Shown here: positions 8,385 to 17,505 of the stretch, in pieces | Layout: each line of letters begins with the position of its first letter | Position numbering within the stretch: position 1 is the stretch's first letter | NCBI GenBank assembly: GCA_023957125.1 | Contig: JAMLHL010000001.1 | Location: 371,254-435,253, forward strand | DNA length: 64,000 nucleotides | Source: Chitinophagaceae bacterium | GTDB lineage: Bacteria > Bacteroidota > Bacteroidia > Chitinophagales > Chitinophagaceae | Reading direction: 5' to 3' | Translations under genes and position numbers: made by a program | Notes under the pieces: generated by a model | Database searches by the model: none | Seen by the model: the letters and a program-made list of their open reading frames with translations, nothing else | Told to the model about the DNA's origin: nothing

Positions 8385-8987
8385 TTACAGTTCCTTTATT
8401 TTAATATTTTTCCAGTTTACTTTGATGCCTCCGCCGTCGTGGATCTGCAGTGCAATGAAACCGTTTCCTTCCCCTATCTTTTCATCTTTCAGATGGATCA
8501 TTTCGTGCCCGTTGAGCCAGGTAGTAACTTCGTCGCCCACCACTTTGATCCGGTAAGTATTCCACTTACCATACTTCAGAAATTTGTCCTTTTCGGGAGC
8601 CGGTTTGATCAGCCAGCCGCGGCCGTAAGATTCGTAGATCCCTCCCGTGTTATGCCCCGGAGGCGCTACTTCAGCCTGCCACCCGCTGATCTTAACGCCG
8701 TCAATGGAGGAACGGAAAAAAACACCGCTGTTACCATCGGCCGACTGTTTGAACTCCAGGGTAAGATCAAAATTTTTATACGCTTTGTCGGTTGACAGAT
8801 AACCGTATTGCTTGTCGGGACCACTTTCGCAAACCAATTCTCCTTTGTTATCCACATACCATTTTTCGGTACCATGGATCGTCCAGCCGGCGAGGTCTTT
8901 ACCGTTAAAAATAGAAACCGCTTTTTGTGCGAATAGGGCGGTGGCGCTGAACAACATCGCTATCAGAAAAGAAAATATCTTTTTCAA
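8385..8987 (-). CDS. Secreted DUF1080 (3-keto-disaccharide hydrolase) protein
   Basis: 200 aa with an N-terminal signal peptide (MKKIFSFLIAMLFSATALFA, cleavage after about residue 20). The rest is one DUF1080 concanavalin-like beta-sandwich: NGKDLAGW, then GNSGVFFRS, EVAPPGHNTGGIYE and the final GGGIKVNWKNIKIKEL, which is typical of the family. Characterised relatives hydrolyse 3-keto-glycosides. It is convergent with the dipeptide epimerase, with only 44 bases between. The Gfo/Idh/MocA oxidoreductase and TIM-barrel isomerase further along are often found in the same keto-sugar pathways. Confidence 0.9.
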   Translation of the reverse strand: MKKIFSFLIAMLFSATALFAQKAVSIFNGKDLAGWTIHGTEKWYVDNKGELVCESGPDKQYGYLSTDKAYKNFDLTLEFKQSADGNSGVFFRSSIDGVKISGWQAEVAPPGHNTGGIYESYGRGWLIKPAPEKDKFLKYGKWNTYRIKVVGDEVTTWLNGHEMIHLKDEKIGEGNGFIALQIHDGGGIKVNWKNIKIKEL

Positions 8988-9120
8988 TTTAAAATCAGTT
9001 TTATGGTGATGATTAAGTTACAAAATCCGTTTAATATCCGCACAGCCCACTTTTTCCTGAACTCCCAGTGCCCCATTTTCAATTTCAGATCTTAAATTTC
9101 AAATCTCAAATCTTTGCCTC

Positions 9121-10746
9121 TCACACTAACATGGTAACCGGGTTTTCCAGGTATTTCTTAAAGGTCTGCAAAAAGGCGGCACCTACCGCTCCGTCCACAC
9201 TCCTGTGGTCGCAGCTCAGGGTTATTTTCATGATATTGCTTACGCCAAATCCATCGCCCTTTTTAACCACCGTTTCCCTGATCCTGCCTACCGCCATAAT
9301 AGCGCTGTCCGGGGGATTGATAATAGCTGTAAACTCATCAATATCCATCATTCCCAGATTGGAGATGGTAAAGGTATTACCGGTAAATTCATTCGGCTGC
9401 AATTTTTTGTTACGGGCTTTACCACTCAACTCTTTACTTTCCGCCGCTATCTGGCTCAATGATTTCTGATCGGCGAAACGAACTACCGGTACGATCAACC
9501 CTTCATCTACGGCAACTGCAATCCCTATATGGATATGATGCCATTGCCGGATACTTTCATTCATCCAGCTGCTGTTCACTGCCGGGTGTTTTCTCAGCGC
9601 CATGGCAGCAGCTTTTACTACCATGTCGTTGAAACTGATCTTAACCGGGCTTACCTCGTTCATTTGTGCACGGGCGGCCATGGCGTTGTCCATCACGATC
9701 TCCATGGTCAGGTAAAAATGCGGCGCCCCGAATTTGCTTTCGCTCAGACGACGTGCAATGGTTTTACGCATCTGGCTCAAACTTACATCGGTATAACCTT
9801 CTGTTCCCGGGGCAGGGGCAAACGCCGGCACTGCGGCAGCCGCCGGAGCAGTGGCAGATCTGGCGGCAGGCACATATTCATCCACATCCTTCTTGATGAT
9901 CCGGCCTCCGTCGCCGGTGCCTTGTACTAATTTCAGATCTATTCCTTTCTCCTGCGCAATCTTTTTAGCCAGGGGAGATGCTTTTATCCTTCCATCATCA
10001 CTGCTATCGCTTACGGGCGTCCCGGTGGACGCCGAAGAAGTATCGGCAGTTGTTGCCTGCTGTGTTTCCTGCACTGCCGAAGCCGGCCGGGCCTCCTGCT
10101 CACTGCTGAGAGACGCCACCAGGGCGCTCACGTCTGTTCCTTCTTTTCCCACAATGGCTATTATATCGTTTACTTTTGCCGCTTCTCCTTCGGGGGTGCC
10201 TACATATAACAAGGTACCGTCCGCATATCCCACTACTTCCATCGTGGCTTTGTCTGTTTCCACATCCGCAAGACTGTCGTCGCTTTTCACCTTGTCGCCT
10301 ACCTGCTTATTCCATTTCAGAATCTTTCCCTCAGTCATGGTATCACTTAGCAGCGGCATACGGATAACCGTTACGCCTAATTGTTCCGGTGTAACGGCAG
10401 GCGCCGTTTTTTTTGCTGCCGGCGCTGTTGTTGCAGCATCAGGGGCGTTTTCAGCTTTGGGAGCCGCATCCGCTCCGGCACCGCCGAGCAACGATTTATA
10501 ATCTTCTCCCTCCTTTCCTACGATAGCCAGTACGCCATCCACTTTAACACTTTTGCCTTTTTCCACGCCAATATATAACAGGGTTCCTTCATTATAGCTC
10601 TCCAGCTCCATAGTGGCTTTGTCCGTCTCCACATCGGCGAGCAGATCGCCCGGCTTTACTTTATCCCCCACTTTTTTATGCCATTCCACGATCACCCCCT
10701 CGGTCATGGTATCGCTCATTCTTGGCATTTTAATAACCTCAGCCAT
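9121..10746 (-). CDS. pdhC: Pyruvate dehydrogenase E2, dihydrolipoamide acetyltransferase
   Basis: 541 aa. Two lipoyl domains lie at about residues 1-78 and 128-206, each with a DKA lysine to be lipoylated (K43 in VETDKATME; a second copy near 167). Ala/Pro/Thr-rich linkers separate them from a peripheral-subunit-binding domain (about 252-292, IKASPLAKKIAQEKGIDLKL). The C-terminal acetyltransferase domain carries the catalytic motif DHRSVDG (His514) and ends in the usual PVTMLV. It transfers the acetyl group from E1 to CoA. E1 and E3 genes are not adjacent. Start MAEVIKMPRMSDTMTEG matches the family. Confidence 0.95.
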   Translation of the reverse strand: MAEVIKMPRMSDTMTEGVIVEWHKKVGDKVKPGDLLADVETDKATMELESYNEGTLLYIGVEKGKSVKVDGVLAIVGKEGEDYKSLLGGAGADAAPKAENAPDAATTAPAAKKTAPAVTPEQLGVTVIRMPLLSDTMTEGKILKWNKQVGDKVKSDDSLADVETDKATMEVVGYADGTLLYVGTPEGEAAKVNDIIAIVGKEGTDVSALVASLSSEQEARPASAVQETQQATTADTSSASTGTPVSDSSDDGRIKASPLAKKIAQEKGIDLKLVQGTGDGGRIIKKDVDEYVPAARSATAPAAAAVPAFAPAPGTEGYTDVSLSQMRKTIARRLSESKFGAPHFYLTMEIVMDNAMAARAQMNEVSPVKISFNDMVVKAAAMALRKHPAVNSSWMNESIRQWHHIHIGIAVAVDEGLIVPVVRFADQKSLSQIAAESKELSGKARNKKLQPNEFTGNTFTISNLGMMDIDEFTAIINPPDSAIMAVGRIRETVVKKGDGFGVSNIMKITLSCDHRSVDGAVGAAFLQTFKKYLENPVTMLV

Positions 10747-10945
10747 ACTATATATAAAATTTAAGTTTAAGACGTATTTGGAAGGTCGAAATTAAGGCAA
10801 AAAGCGCAAATGAAAACTTCCGCCCGGGTGTATTTCAATTTTTAGCAGTCAGATGCCTCCTCTACAACAAAAAAGAGATCGCCACCAATTCCGCCCGAAT
10901 GTTTCAGGTATTATTCGTGCCTCCGTGGCCGGGTTTTGGAATGGT

Positions 10946-12757
10946 TTAATAATCCAGTTCCAGTTTCAGTCTTTCCTTCAGCTCCTTCACCATCGGGTAT
11001 TGTTCAATCATCTTCTGGTATTGTTCCCGGCTGGTCAGCGGTCTGTCCTGCGGCAGAGCATCAGCCTGCGTTTCCTCCACCAGGATGGTATAAGACAAAG
11101 ACCGGTTATTAAAGAAGGATTGAAGGTGCTCTACCAGCGCTCCGCGTTCCTGTTCAATAAATTTTTGCTGGATGTTACTTTCCACTACGATATCAAAATT
11201 ATTGTTGTCGGTGATCCTGATACGGGCCGATTTGAAATTGGTAACCGCCGAGTGGTTTTTCTGCCCGTGCAGCTTGTCTATATAGCCGTTCCATGCTTCC
11301 TGTAAATGGTCCATTGTAAGCGTCACCGGTGTGGAATCCGCCTGGGCCTGTTTCCGGGCGATCTGTTTTCGTATTTTGATCAGGGCTCCTAATGTGGGCG
11401 TGGTTGCGGCATTGGATCCGGAAGGATTTTCAGGCTGAACAGCAGCGCCATCGGAAACCGCTTGCTGCTTTTTCTCCACGGGCGATGCTGCCTCGGGTAC
11501 CGCCTGATCCCTGCCGGAACCGGTTTTATTTTTTTGAGAAGGCAATGGATCTTCCGATGCCGCCGGGCTTAAAACCGGGGGGTTAATGCGTTTAAAAGCT
11601 ACCGGCCTGACCGTATCAGTGGACTTTTTTTTTACCACGCCGCCTTCATCTACCAATGCTATTGCCTGGCTGAGATAGGTAAGTTTGATCAGCGTAAGCT
11701 CAACATGCAGTTTTTTATTGCGGGCACCCTTATAAGTGATTTCCGCTTCGCTCAAAATATTCAGCGCGCTGATCAGCCATGCCGGGGAAGTTTTTTGGGC
11801 AGCCGCTATATACCGGTCTTTAAAACTATCCACCACTTCCAGCAGCAGGGCGGTTTTTTCGTCCCCGCATACCAGGAGGTTCCGTATAAATTCCGCAAAG
11901 CCATTAAGCACCAGGTCGCCTTCAAATCCTTTTTGGTTGATGTCATCGTATAACAACAAAGCGGTTGGCAGGTCCTGGTTGAACATAGCATCCACCAGTT
12001 TAAAATAGTAATCATCATCCAAAATGTTCAGATGTTCCAGGGTATTCCGGTAGCTCAGTTCTCCATTGGTAAAGCTCACTATTTTATCCAGGATGCTCAG
12101 GGCATCCCTCATACAGCCTTCACTTTTTTGTGCAATCACCTGGAGAGCCGGCTTTTCCGCTTTTATTGCTTCTTTATCACAAATTTCCTGCAAATGATGA
12201 ACCGTATCTTCCGGGTTGATCCTTTTAAAATCAAAAATCTGGCAACGCGACAAAATAGTAGGCAGGATCTTATGCTTTTCGGTAGTGGCTAAAATGAAAA
12301 TGGCATAAGGAGGCGGCTCTTCCAGCGTTTTCAGGAAAGCGTTAAAAGCAGCCGAGCTCAGCATGTGTACTTCGTCAATGATATATACCTTGTACCTGCC
12401 CGCCTGCGGGGCATAACGTACCTGTTCCGTAAGGGTTCTAATATCCTCTACGGAATTATTACTTGCCGCATCCAGCTCATGAATATTCAGGGACGCGCCA
12501 TCGTTGAAGGACCTGCAGGAAGTGCATTCATTGCAGGCCTCACCATCGGGTTGCATGTTCTCGCAGTTGATGGTTTTTGCCAGAATCCGCGCGCAGGTGG
12601 TTTTACCCACCCCCCGGGGACCGCAAAAAAGGAAGGCGTGCGCCAGTTGCCTGTTTTTTATAGCGTTCTTTAAAGTAGTGGTGATATGCGATTGCCCCAC
12701 CACGGTATTAAAGGTTTGAGGACGATATTTGCGTGCCGACACAATAAAATGATCCAT
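10946..12757 (-). CDS. dnaX: DNA polymerase III subunit gamma/tau
   Basis: 603 aa; clamp-loader ATPase. Walker A is GPRGVGKT (46-53), a zinc-binding module uses Cys65, 75, 78 and 81, Walker B is IIDEVHML (about 125-132), and domain III ends near residue 365. A run of nine A precedes a G in codons 374-377 (11625-11633 on the complementary strand). A -1 slip there gives K-V-H-stop, a product of about 380 aa that would hold only domains I-III, as the gamma form does elsewhere. The remaining 225 residues form a Pro/Ser/Ala-rich linker and a tau-like tail. A good Shine-Dalgarno (AGGAG) sits six bases before the ATG. Confidence 0.96.
   Translation of the reverse strand: MDHFIVSARKYRPQTFNTVVGQSHITTTLKNAIKNRQLAHAFLFCGPRGVGKTTCARILAKTINCENMQPDGEACNECTSCRSFNDGASLNIHELDAASNNSVEDIRTLTEQVRYAPQAGRYKVYIIDEVHMLSSAAFNAFLKTLEEPPPYAIFILATTEKHKILPTILSRCQIFDFKRINPEDTVHHLQEICDKEAIKAEKPALQVIAQKSEGCMRDALSILDKIVSFTNGELSYRNTLEHLNILDDDYYFKLVDAMFNQDLPTALLLYDDINQKGFEGDLVLNGFAEFIRNLLVCGDEKTALLLEVVDSFKDRYIAAAQKTSPAWLISALNILSEAEITYKGARNKKLHVELTLIKLTYLSQAIALVDEGGVVKKKSTDTVRPVAFKRINPPVLSPAASEDPLPSQKNKTGSGRDQAVPEAASPVEKKQQAVSDGAAVQPENPSGSNAATTPTLGALIKIRKQIARKQAQADSTPVTLTMDHLQEAWNGYIDKLHGQKNHSAVTNFKSARIRITDNNNFDIVVESNIQQKFIEQERGALVEHLQSFFNNRSLSYTILVEETQADALPQDRPLTSREQYQKMIEQYPMVKELKERLKLELDY
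11616..11633 (-). promoter_or_regulatory. Candidate dnaX slippery site (A9-G) with immediate -1 stop
   Basis: The coding strand reads GTA AAA AAA AAG TCC ACT GAT. In the -1 frame this becomes AAA GTC CAC TGA, with TGA at 11618-11616. The +1 frame also stops within about nine codons. No strong downstream hairpin is visible, so transcriptional slippage, as in Thermus, is as likely as ribosomal frameshifting. Confidence 0.55.
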
Positions 12758-12908
12758 AGTATCTCCTGTTGTGTTTCTGCAAATGTAAGGGAATGGGCAG
12801 AACGTTTAACGGGGAGTTGCCTGCAGGATTTTGGTATGGGCGCTATTGGTGGTCAGTGAGACGCTGATCGCGGCGTTCAACGCAATTCGCGGCTGCCGGC
12901 TTCCGGGG

Positions 12909-13685
12909 CTATATTTTACGGGCAATAATAACAATGCCGGTCATATGACCGCTGTACCGGCGAAAGACGCTGCGCATTGCGAGGATACGCTTTCTGGCTG
13001 CGGGATAGATCAGTATATTGAAAGCGATCCTGAGGCTTCTCCAAAATCCTTCGTCATCAATAACGCGCTTCGTTTCCAGTAAACTCATGGAATTGGTAAA
13101 CACATTCATCACCTCGAATCCCTCTTTTTCCAACAGGATTTTCCATTCCACTTCCGTTAATGGACGGGCATTGACCTGGATGGTTTGTGCCAGTTTTTTC
13201 TGGATCTCCGCTTTCACCGCTTCCCCCAGGGAATCGGGAGTCAGTCCCAACTCATGGATTGCATACAATCCTCCTTTTTTCAGGATACGGTGCGCTTCCC
13301 GGATGATCTCCGCCTTGCGATGGTCTGCCTGCATCGTCAGCATAGCCTCTCCATATACTTTGTCTTTACCGTCGTCCGGCAAATCGGTATGAGCCGCCGT
13401 GCCCTGGATAAACCGTATATGATCCCCTTTTATCTTTTCCTGCAGGGCTTCTATTGCATCGTTATCCGCGTCAACGCCAACATAAGAACGGGGGTTATTT
13501 CCCAGGGCCAGCGAAGCAGTGAAACCCAAACCCGGGGCAAATTCTACAATATCGTCCGTGCCGGCAATCTGTAACCCGTCAATTAGCTTTGCCGTAAGCT
13601 CTTTTCCGCCCGGGCGAAGTACTTTCTTCCCCATTTTTGCCAACAGCCAATGCCCCTGGGCTTTTTTAAAATCAGTAACGATCAT
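12909..13685 (-). CDS. Class I SAM-dependent methyltransferase
   Basis: 258 aa. Motif I is VEFAPGLGFTASLAL (about residues 46-60), followed by the acidic end of strand 2, VGVDADNDAIE, and a glycine loop HRILKKGGLYAIHEL, all typical of class I methyltransferases. The N-terminal MGKKVLRPGGKELTAKLI and the overall length resemble small-molecule methylases annotated as UbiE/Coq5-like, but the substrate cannot be read. It is encoded alone between dnaX and greA, all on the minus strand, with gaps of 150 and 214 bases. Confidence 0.8.
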   Translation of the reverse strand: MIVTDFKKAQGHWLLAKMGKKVLRPGGKELTAKLIDGLQIAGTDDIVEFAPGLGFTASLALGNNPRSYVGVDADNDAIEALQEKIKGDHIRFIQGTAAHTDLPDDGKDKVYGEAMLTMQADHRKAEIIREAHRILKKGGLYAIHELGLTPDSLGEAVKAEIQKKLAQTIQVNARPLTEVEWKILLEKEGFEVMNVFTNSMSLLETKRVIDDEGFWRSLRIAFNILIYPAARKRILAMRSVFRRYSGHMTGIVIIARKI

Positions 13686-13899
13686 CTGTGTTCTTTTATC
13701 TCCTCTTTTTTCGGAAGCCGGGTTTACCGGATCAGTGTCTCCGGAGTAAATATCAGCTGCAGGAATTTATTACAATTTACCCCAAAGCTAAATACATCAG
13801 GAGAATAAAAGACCAGTCCGTCTTTTATTTTTCGGAAAACGAAAATCGGTTATTGAATGTCTGCATAATCTGTAAAGGAAATGAAAAGGGCGCTTGTTT

Positions 13900-14373
13900 T
13901 TAAATTTCTATATTCTCAATCTTAAACTTCAACAAACCGGCAGGCGCTTTTACTTCGGCAATTTCGCCTACCTGCTTTCCTAAAATTCCCTGGCCGATAG
14001 GAGAGGTAACCGATATTTTACCTGCCTTAAGGTCGGCCTCTTTCTCCGAAACCACCTGGTAAGTAACGGTTTTTTTTGTTTTAACGTTGGTCATCGTTAC
14101 TTTGGTAAGAATACTTACTTTGCTGGTGTCAATCCGGTCTATTTCAATAATACGTGCATTGGCAATTTCTCCCTCCAGTTTAGCGATCCTCGCTTCCAGC
14201 AATCCCTGGGCCTCCTTAGCCGCATCGTATTCTGCATTTTCTTTCAGGTCGCCCTTCTCACGGGCTTCGGCGATAGCTCTTGAAGCGGCAGGCCGGTCCA
14301 CACCTTTCATTTTCTGTAATTCACTTCTCAGTTGTTCCAGTGTTTCCTGGGTGACGTACATAACTTCACTCAT
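13900..14373 (-). CDS. greA: Transcript cleavage factor GreA
   Basis: 157 aa. The N-terminal coiled-coil (about 1-75; VTQETLEQLRSELQKMKGVDRPAASRAIAEAREKGDLKENAEYDAAKEAQ) carries the acidic tip D-L-K-E-N-A-E-Y that reaches into RNA polymerase. The C-terminal FKBP-like domain includes SPIGQGILGKQVGE. It rescues back-tracked polymerase by stimulating transcript cleavage. A strong AAAGGAG ribosome site lies just before the ATG. A promoter and a terminator-like hairpin sit just upstream, so attenuation in the leader is likely. Confidence 0.96.
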   Translation of the reverse strand: MSEVMYVTQETLEQLRSELQKMKGVDRPAASRAIAEAREKGDLKENAEYDAAKEAQGLLEARIAKLEGEIANARIIEIDRIDTSKVSILTKVTMTNVKTKKTVTYQVVSEKEADLKAGKISVTSPIGQGILGKQVGEIAEVKAPAGLLKFKIENIEI

Positions 14374-14399
14374 AACTGACTCCTTTATTCAATTTTCAA

Positions 14400-14444
14400 A
14401 AAATAAAAAAATAACAACGCCTCAAACGATTGTCTGAAGCGTTG
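14400..14444 (-). terminator. Terminator-like hairpin in the greA leader (candidate attenuator)
   Basis: On the minus strand CAACGCTTCA (14444-14435) pairs with TGAGGCGTTG (14424-14415), one G-U pair included, and is followed by TTATTTTTTTATTT. The greA ATG is only about 27 bases further, leaving no room for another promoter, so greA transcripts should pass through it. Confidence 0.65.
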
Positions 14445-14459
14445 CAATTAGGTAGATTA

Positions 14460-14467
14460 CAAATATA
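14460..14467 (-). promoter_or_regulatory. Putative -7 promoter box of greA
   Basis: TATATTTG on the minus strand fits TAnnTTTG. Transcription would start near 14453, a few bases before the leader hairpin. Confidence 0.5.
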
Positions 14468-14482
14468 GAAAAAATAATCAAA

Positions 14483-14506
14483 AAATTTCCCGGGATTTTC
14501 CCCGGG
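14483..14506 (-). terminator. Intrinsic terminator upstream of the greA promoter
   Basis: On the minus strand CCCGGG (14506-14501), loop GAAAAT, CCCGGG (14494-14489), then AAATTTTTT. It would end transcripts from the 2-hydroxyacid dehydrogenase gene about 130 bases upstream. Bases 14507-14639 show no gene. Confidence 0.55.
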
Positions 14507-14639
14507 TAGCCCTGCAAAAATGATCCCATACAACTCCTCCGCGTCTCGTGGTGACATTTTTGTTGACTCTACACTTTGGTTACACTTCAGGATGGAACCC
14601 GACGCGATGCAAGGCTTCGCAGAAAAGTAAAAGCACGCT

Positions 14640-15563
14640 CTATATTGTAAGCTTTTTCAATATCACTTCCGACATCTTAAAAAAGGCCTCGTGGCTATAG
14701 CCGGCAATATGGGGCGTTAAAATAACATTGGGTTGTTCCGAAAGCCAGGCTAATTGTTCTTTTTCCTCCGGAGAATAGGTATTTAATTTCTCATTTTCCA
14801 GTACGTCAAGCCCGGCCCCGGCTATTTTTCCGTTCTTAAGCGCTTCCATAACCGCACGGGTATCGTGTACTTTGCCCCGGCAGGCGTTCAAAAACCAGGG
14901 TTTTCTCTGAAGAGCGGAAAAGAAAGCATCATTCGCCAGGTGAAAAGTTTCTTCCGTTAAAGGCACATGCAGGCTGATCACATCGGCATACCGGGCTATC
15001 TGTTCCGGGCCGGCCTCATGGATCTTCCCCCGGGCAAACCCAAACTTATATTTATCATAGGCCAGGATCTCCACATCAAAGGAAGACAGCAGCCGGGCAA
15101 ACGCACCTCCCGCATTCCCAAACCCTATAATACCCACCGTTTTCCCGGTAAGCTCCGTGCCCCTGTTGGCTTCTCTTATCCACTCTCCCCGGGCTACTTC
15201 CCGGCTACTGGTACAAATCTTATTCATCAGCGAAAGCAACACCCCCAGCACATGCTCTCCCACTGCATTGCGATTGCCTTCGGGGCTGCTTTCACACTGG
15301 ATCCCCCGGCTTTCCGCGTAAGCCACATCAATCAGCTCCATTCCGCTTCCCAATCGCCCTATCCATTTCAGGCGAGGCGCTTTCTCCAATATCGCCCGGT
15401 CAATTTTCAGGCGGGTGGTAACAATTAATCCTTCGATGTCCTCTATCTTCCCGGCCAGTTCCTCGTAAGTGATCTGTGGCGCGTATTCTACCGAATATTT
15501 TTTTTGTTGGAGCGTTTCTAACAGATACGGATGCACTTTGGCGGTAACTATCACCTTTCTCAT
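14640..15563 (-). CDS. D-isomer-specific 2-hydroxyacid dehydrogenase (SerA-like)
   Basis: 307 aa from ATG 15563 ([14 protein letters not shown]), five bases after the rsmA stop; the longer frame would overlap rsmA. The NAD-binding Rossmann motif is [16 protein letters not shown] (about 140-155). Catalytic residues are the Arg of NACRGKVHD, a Glu in the DVLENEKLN region and the His of LTPHIAGYS. Family members oxidise D-2-hydroxyacids, 3-phosphoglycerate being the usual substrate in serine synthesis. It lacks ACT or other regulatory domains. It probably shares a transcript with rsmA. Confidence 0.87.
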   Translation of the reverse strand: MRKVIVTAKVHPYLLETLQQKKYSVEYAPQITYEELAGKIEDIEGLIVTTRLKIDRAILEKAPRLKWIGRLGSGMELIDVAYAESRGIQCESSPEGNRNAVGEHVLGVLLSLMNKICTSSREVARGEWIREANRGTELTGKTVGIIGFGNAGGAFARLLSSFDVEILAYDKYKFGFARGKIHEAGPEQIARYADVISLHVPLTEETFHLANDAFFSALQRKPWFLNACRGKVHDTRAVMEALKNGKIAGAGLDVLENEKLNTYSPEEKEQLAWLSEQPNVILTPHIAGYSHEAFFKMSEVILKKLTI

Positions 15564-15568
15564 AATAT

Positions 15569-16321
15569 TTATTTCATCGTACAAACGAGGTTCACAAAAT
15601 CGCTTACACTCAATTGCTCGGCTCTTTTGTCAAAAATCGGTTTTTTCAACGTTTCTTCGTCAAACAAATTTCTTACCGCGTTACGCAAAGTTTTGCGCCT
15701 TTGATTGAATGCCATTTTCACCAACCGGAAAAATTGCTTTTCATCTTCCACCTGAAACGGTTCGGTCTTAGGCGTTAACCGGATCACGGCGCTTTTCACT
15801 TTAGGCGGCGGCGTAAAACAGCGCTCATGCACTTCAAACAGGTATTCCACTTCAAAAAAAGCCTGCACCAGCACACTCAGGATGCCATATATTTTATTGC
15901 CCGGCCGGGAAGCTACCCGTTGTGCCACTTCTTTCTGAAACATCCCCACCATCCCTTCCACTCCCTCTTTCCATTCCAGTATCTTAAAAAGGATCTGGGA
16001 AGAAATATTGTAGGGAAAATTGCCAATGACGGTAAACCTGCCCTCAAAGGGAAGCCCGGCTTTCAGAATATCCTGATGGCTGACCTTTCCTTTGATGGCG
16101 GGTAATGTTGCTTCCAGGAAACGGATCTTTTCCTCATCTATTTCAATTGCCCTGAATGCCACGCCCGGTATGTCCAGGAGATACCGGGTAAGCGCACCTC
16201 CCCCGGGGCCGATCTCGAGCAACTGGTGGAAACTTCGCTCCCTGAGCGTCGCAATTATCCTGAGCACCATATTCTGATCGTGGAGAAAATGCTGTCCTAA
16301 TGATTTCTTAAGCGTAAACAT
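15569..16321 (-). CDS. rsmA: 16S rRNA (adenine1518/1519-N6)-dimethyltransferase
   Basis: 250 aa. Begins with the family signature [18 protein letters not shown] motif I is [14 protein letters not shown] (about 36-49), and the catalytic motif IV is [14 protein letters not shown]. The C-terminal helical domain contains [16 protein letters not shown]. It dimethylates two adjacent adenines in the 3' hairpin of 16S rRNA. Its ATG overlaps, on the opposite strand, an ATG of a longer pdxA frame, so the two genes are divergent with at most about 67 bases of shared control region. Confidence 0.97.
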   Translation of the reverse strand: MFTLKKSLGQHFLHDQNMVLRIIATLRERSFHQLLEIGPGGGALTRYLLDIPGVAFRAIEIDEEKIRFLEATLPAIKGKVSHQDILKAGLPFEGRFTVIGNFPYNISSQILFKILEWKEGVEGMVGMFQKEVAQRVASRPGNKIYGILSVLVQAFFEVEYLFEVHERCFTPPPKVKSAVIRLTPKTEPFQVEDEKQFFRLVKMAFNQRRKTLRNAVRNLFDEETLKKPIFDKRAEQLSVSDFVNLVCTMK

Positions 16322-16388
16322 GGAAAGGCCTAAAAATACAAAAACCAGTTACAATCCCGTAAATTCGCAACTCAACATAATAAAAAAC

Positions 16389-17495
16389 ATGTCGGGTCAA
16401 AATATTAAACCGGTAATCGGGATTTCCTGCGGCGATATCAACGGGATAGGCGTTGAATTGATCATTAAGACTTTTTCTGACAGCCGGATGCTGGATTTAT
16501 GCACCCCGGTTATTTTCGGCTCCAACAAGCTGGTCAATTTTTACCGGAAAACCTTACCGGATATCAATTTCAGTTTTCAAAATCTAAAAGACCCGTCGAG
16601 GCCCTTTGCCCGGCAGATCAACCTGTTCAACTGCTGGGAAGAGGAGATCGCCATCACGCCCGGCCAGCTTACGGAAGCGGGTGGAAAATACGCGGTGAAG
16701 TCGCTCCTGGCCGCTGCGCAGGCACTGAAATCCAAACAGGTACAGGCGCTTGTTACAGCTCCTATCCACAAAAAGAACGTTCAGTCAGCAACCTTCAATT
16801 TCAGCGGGCATACCCCTTTCCTGAAAAGCTTTTTTGAAGTGGAGGATGTGGTCATGCTGATGTGTGCGGAAAATATGCGCGTGGGACTGGTTACCGAACA
16901 CGTGCCTGTAAAAGATATCGCAGGGTTGATAACCCGGCAGGCAATCATTAAAAAGCTGGCGATCATGAAAGCAAGCCTGCAGAAGGATTTCGGTATAGAT
17001 AAACCCAAAATTGCAGTTTTGGGACTGAACCCGCATGCCGGGGATGAAGGACTGGTAGGCAAAGAAGAGGAAGAGCAGATCAAGCCGGCTATAAAGGAAA
17101 TAAGGCACAGCAACCTGCTTGCTTTTGGACCTTATAGCGCGGACGCGTTTTTTGCAAGGGGCAGCTATGAAAAATTTGACGCCGTACTGGCCATGTACCA
17201 CGATCAGGGACTCATTCCCTTTAAATCACTGGCTATCGGGAAAGAGGTCAATTATACGGCCGGTTTGCCCGCCGTAAGAACCTCCCCCGATCATGGCACC
17301 GCCTTCGATATTGCCGGAAAAAACAGGGCGGATGAAACTTCTTTCCGGCAGGCCATCTATGCGGCAGTAGATATCCTGCATCAGCAGGAGGAATATGCAA
17401 CCAACCGTTCCAACCCGATGAAACGGATGTCGAATGTGGTTTTAACCAACGCCGAAGATGAAAGAATAGAAGAAACGGGGGAAACGGAAAAATAA
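16389..17495 (+). CDS. pdxA: 4-hydroxythreonine-4-phosphate dehydrogenase
   Basis: 368 aa from ATG 16389 (MSGQNIKPVIGISCGDINGIG). The in-frame ATG at 16320 overlaps the rsmA start and would add 23 unconserved residues. Metal-binding histidines lie in FSGHTPFLKSFF, AMYHDQGLIPFKSL and SPDHGTAFDIAGK. The enzyme oxidises and decarboxylates 4-phosphohydroxy-threonine in the DXP-dependent pyridoxal phosphate pathway. The C-terminal tail past residue about 345 (NVVLTNAEDERIEETGETEK) is acidic and unstructured. No other pdx gene is nearby. PLP made here would serve the metY and metZ-like enzymes downstream, but that link is general. Confidence 0.95.
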   Translation: MSGQNIKPVIGISCGDINGIGVELIIKTFSDSRMLDLCTPVIFGSNKLVNFYRKTLPDINFSFQNLKDPSRPFARQINLFNCWEEEIAITPGQLTEAGGKYAVKSLLAAAQALKSKQVQALVTAPIHKKNVQSATFNFSGHTPFLKSFFEVEDVVMLMCAENMRVGLVTEHVPVKDIAGLITRQAIIKKLAIMKASLQKDFGIDKPKIAVLGLNPHAGDEGLVGKEEEEQIKPAIKEIRHSNLLAFGPYSADAFFARGSYEKFDAVLAMYHDQGLIPFKSLAIGKEVNYTAGLPAVRTSPDHGTAFDIAGKNRADETSFRQAIYAAVDILHQQEEYATNRSNPMKRMSNVVLTNAEDERIEETGETEK

Positions 17496-17505
17496 AACTT
17501 CCCTT

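Noticed and set aside
9851..10501. Plus-strand ORF of 216 codons
   Set aside because: Antisense shadow of the Ala/Pro/Thr-rich linkers of the PDH E2 gene.
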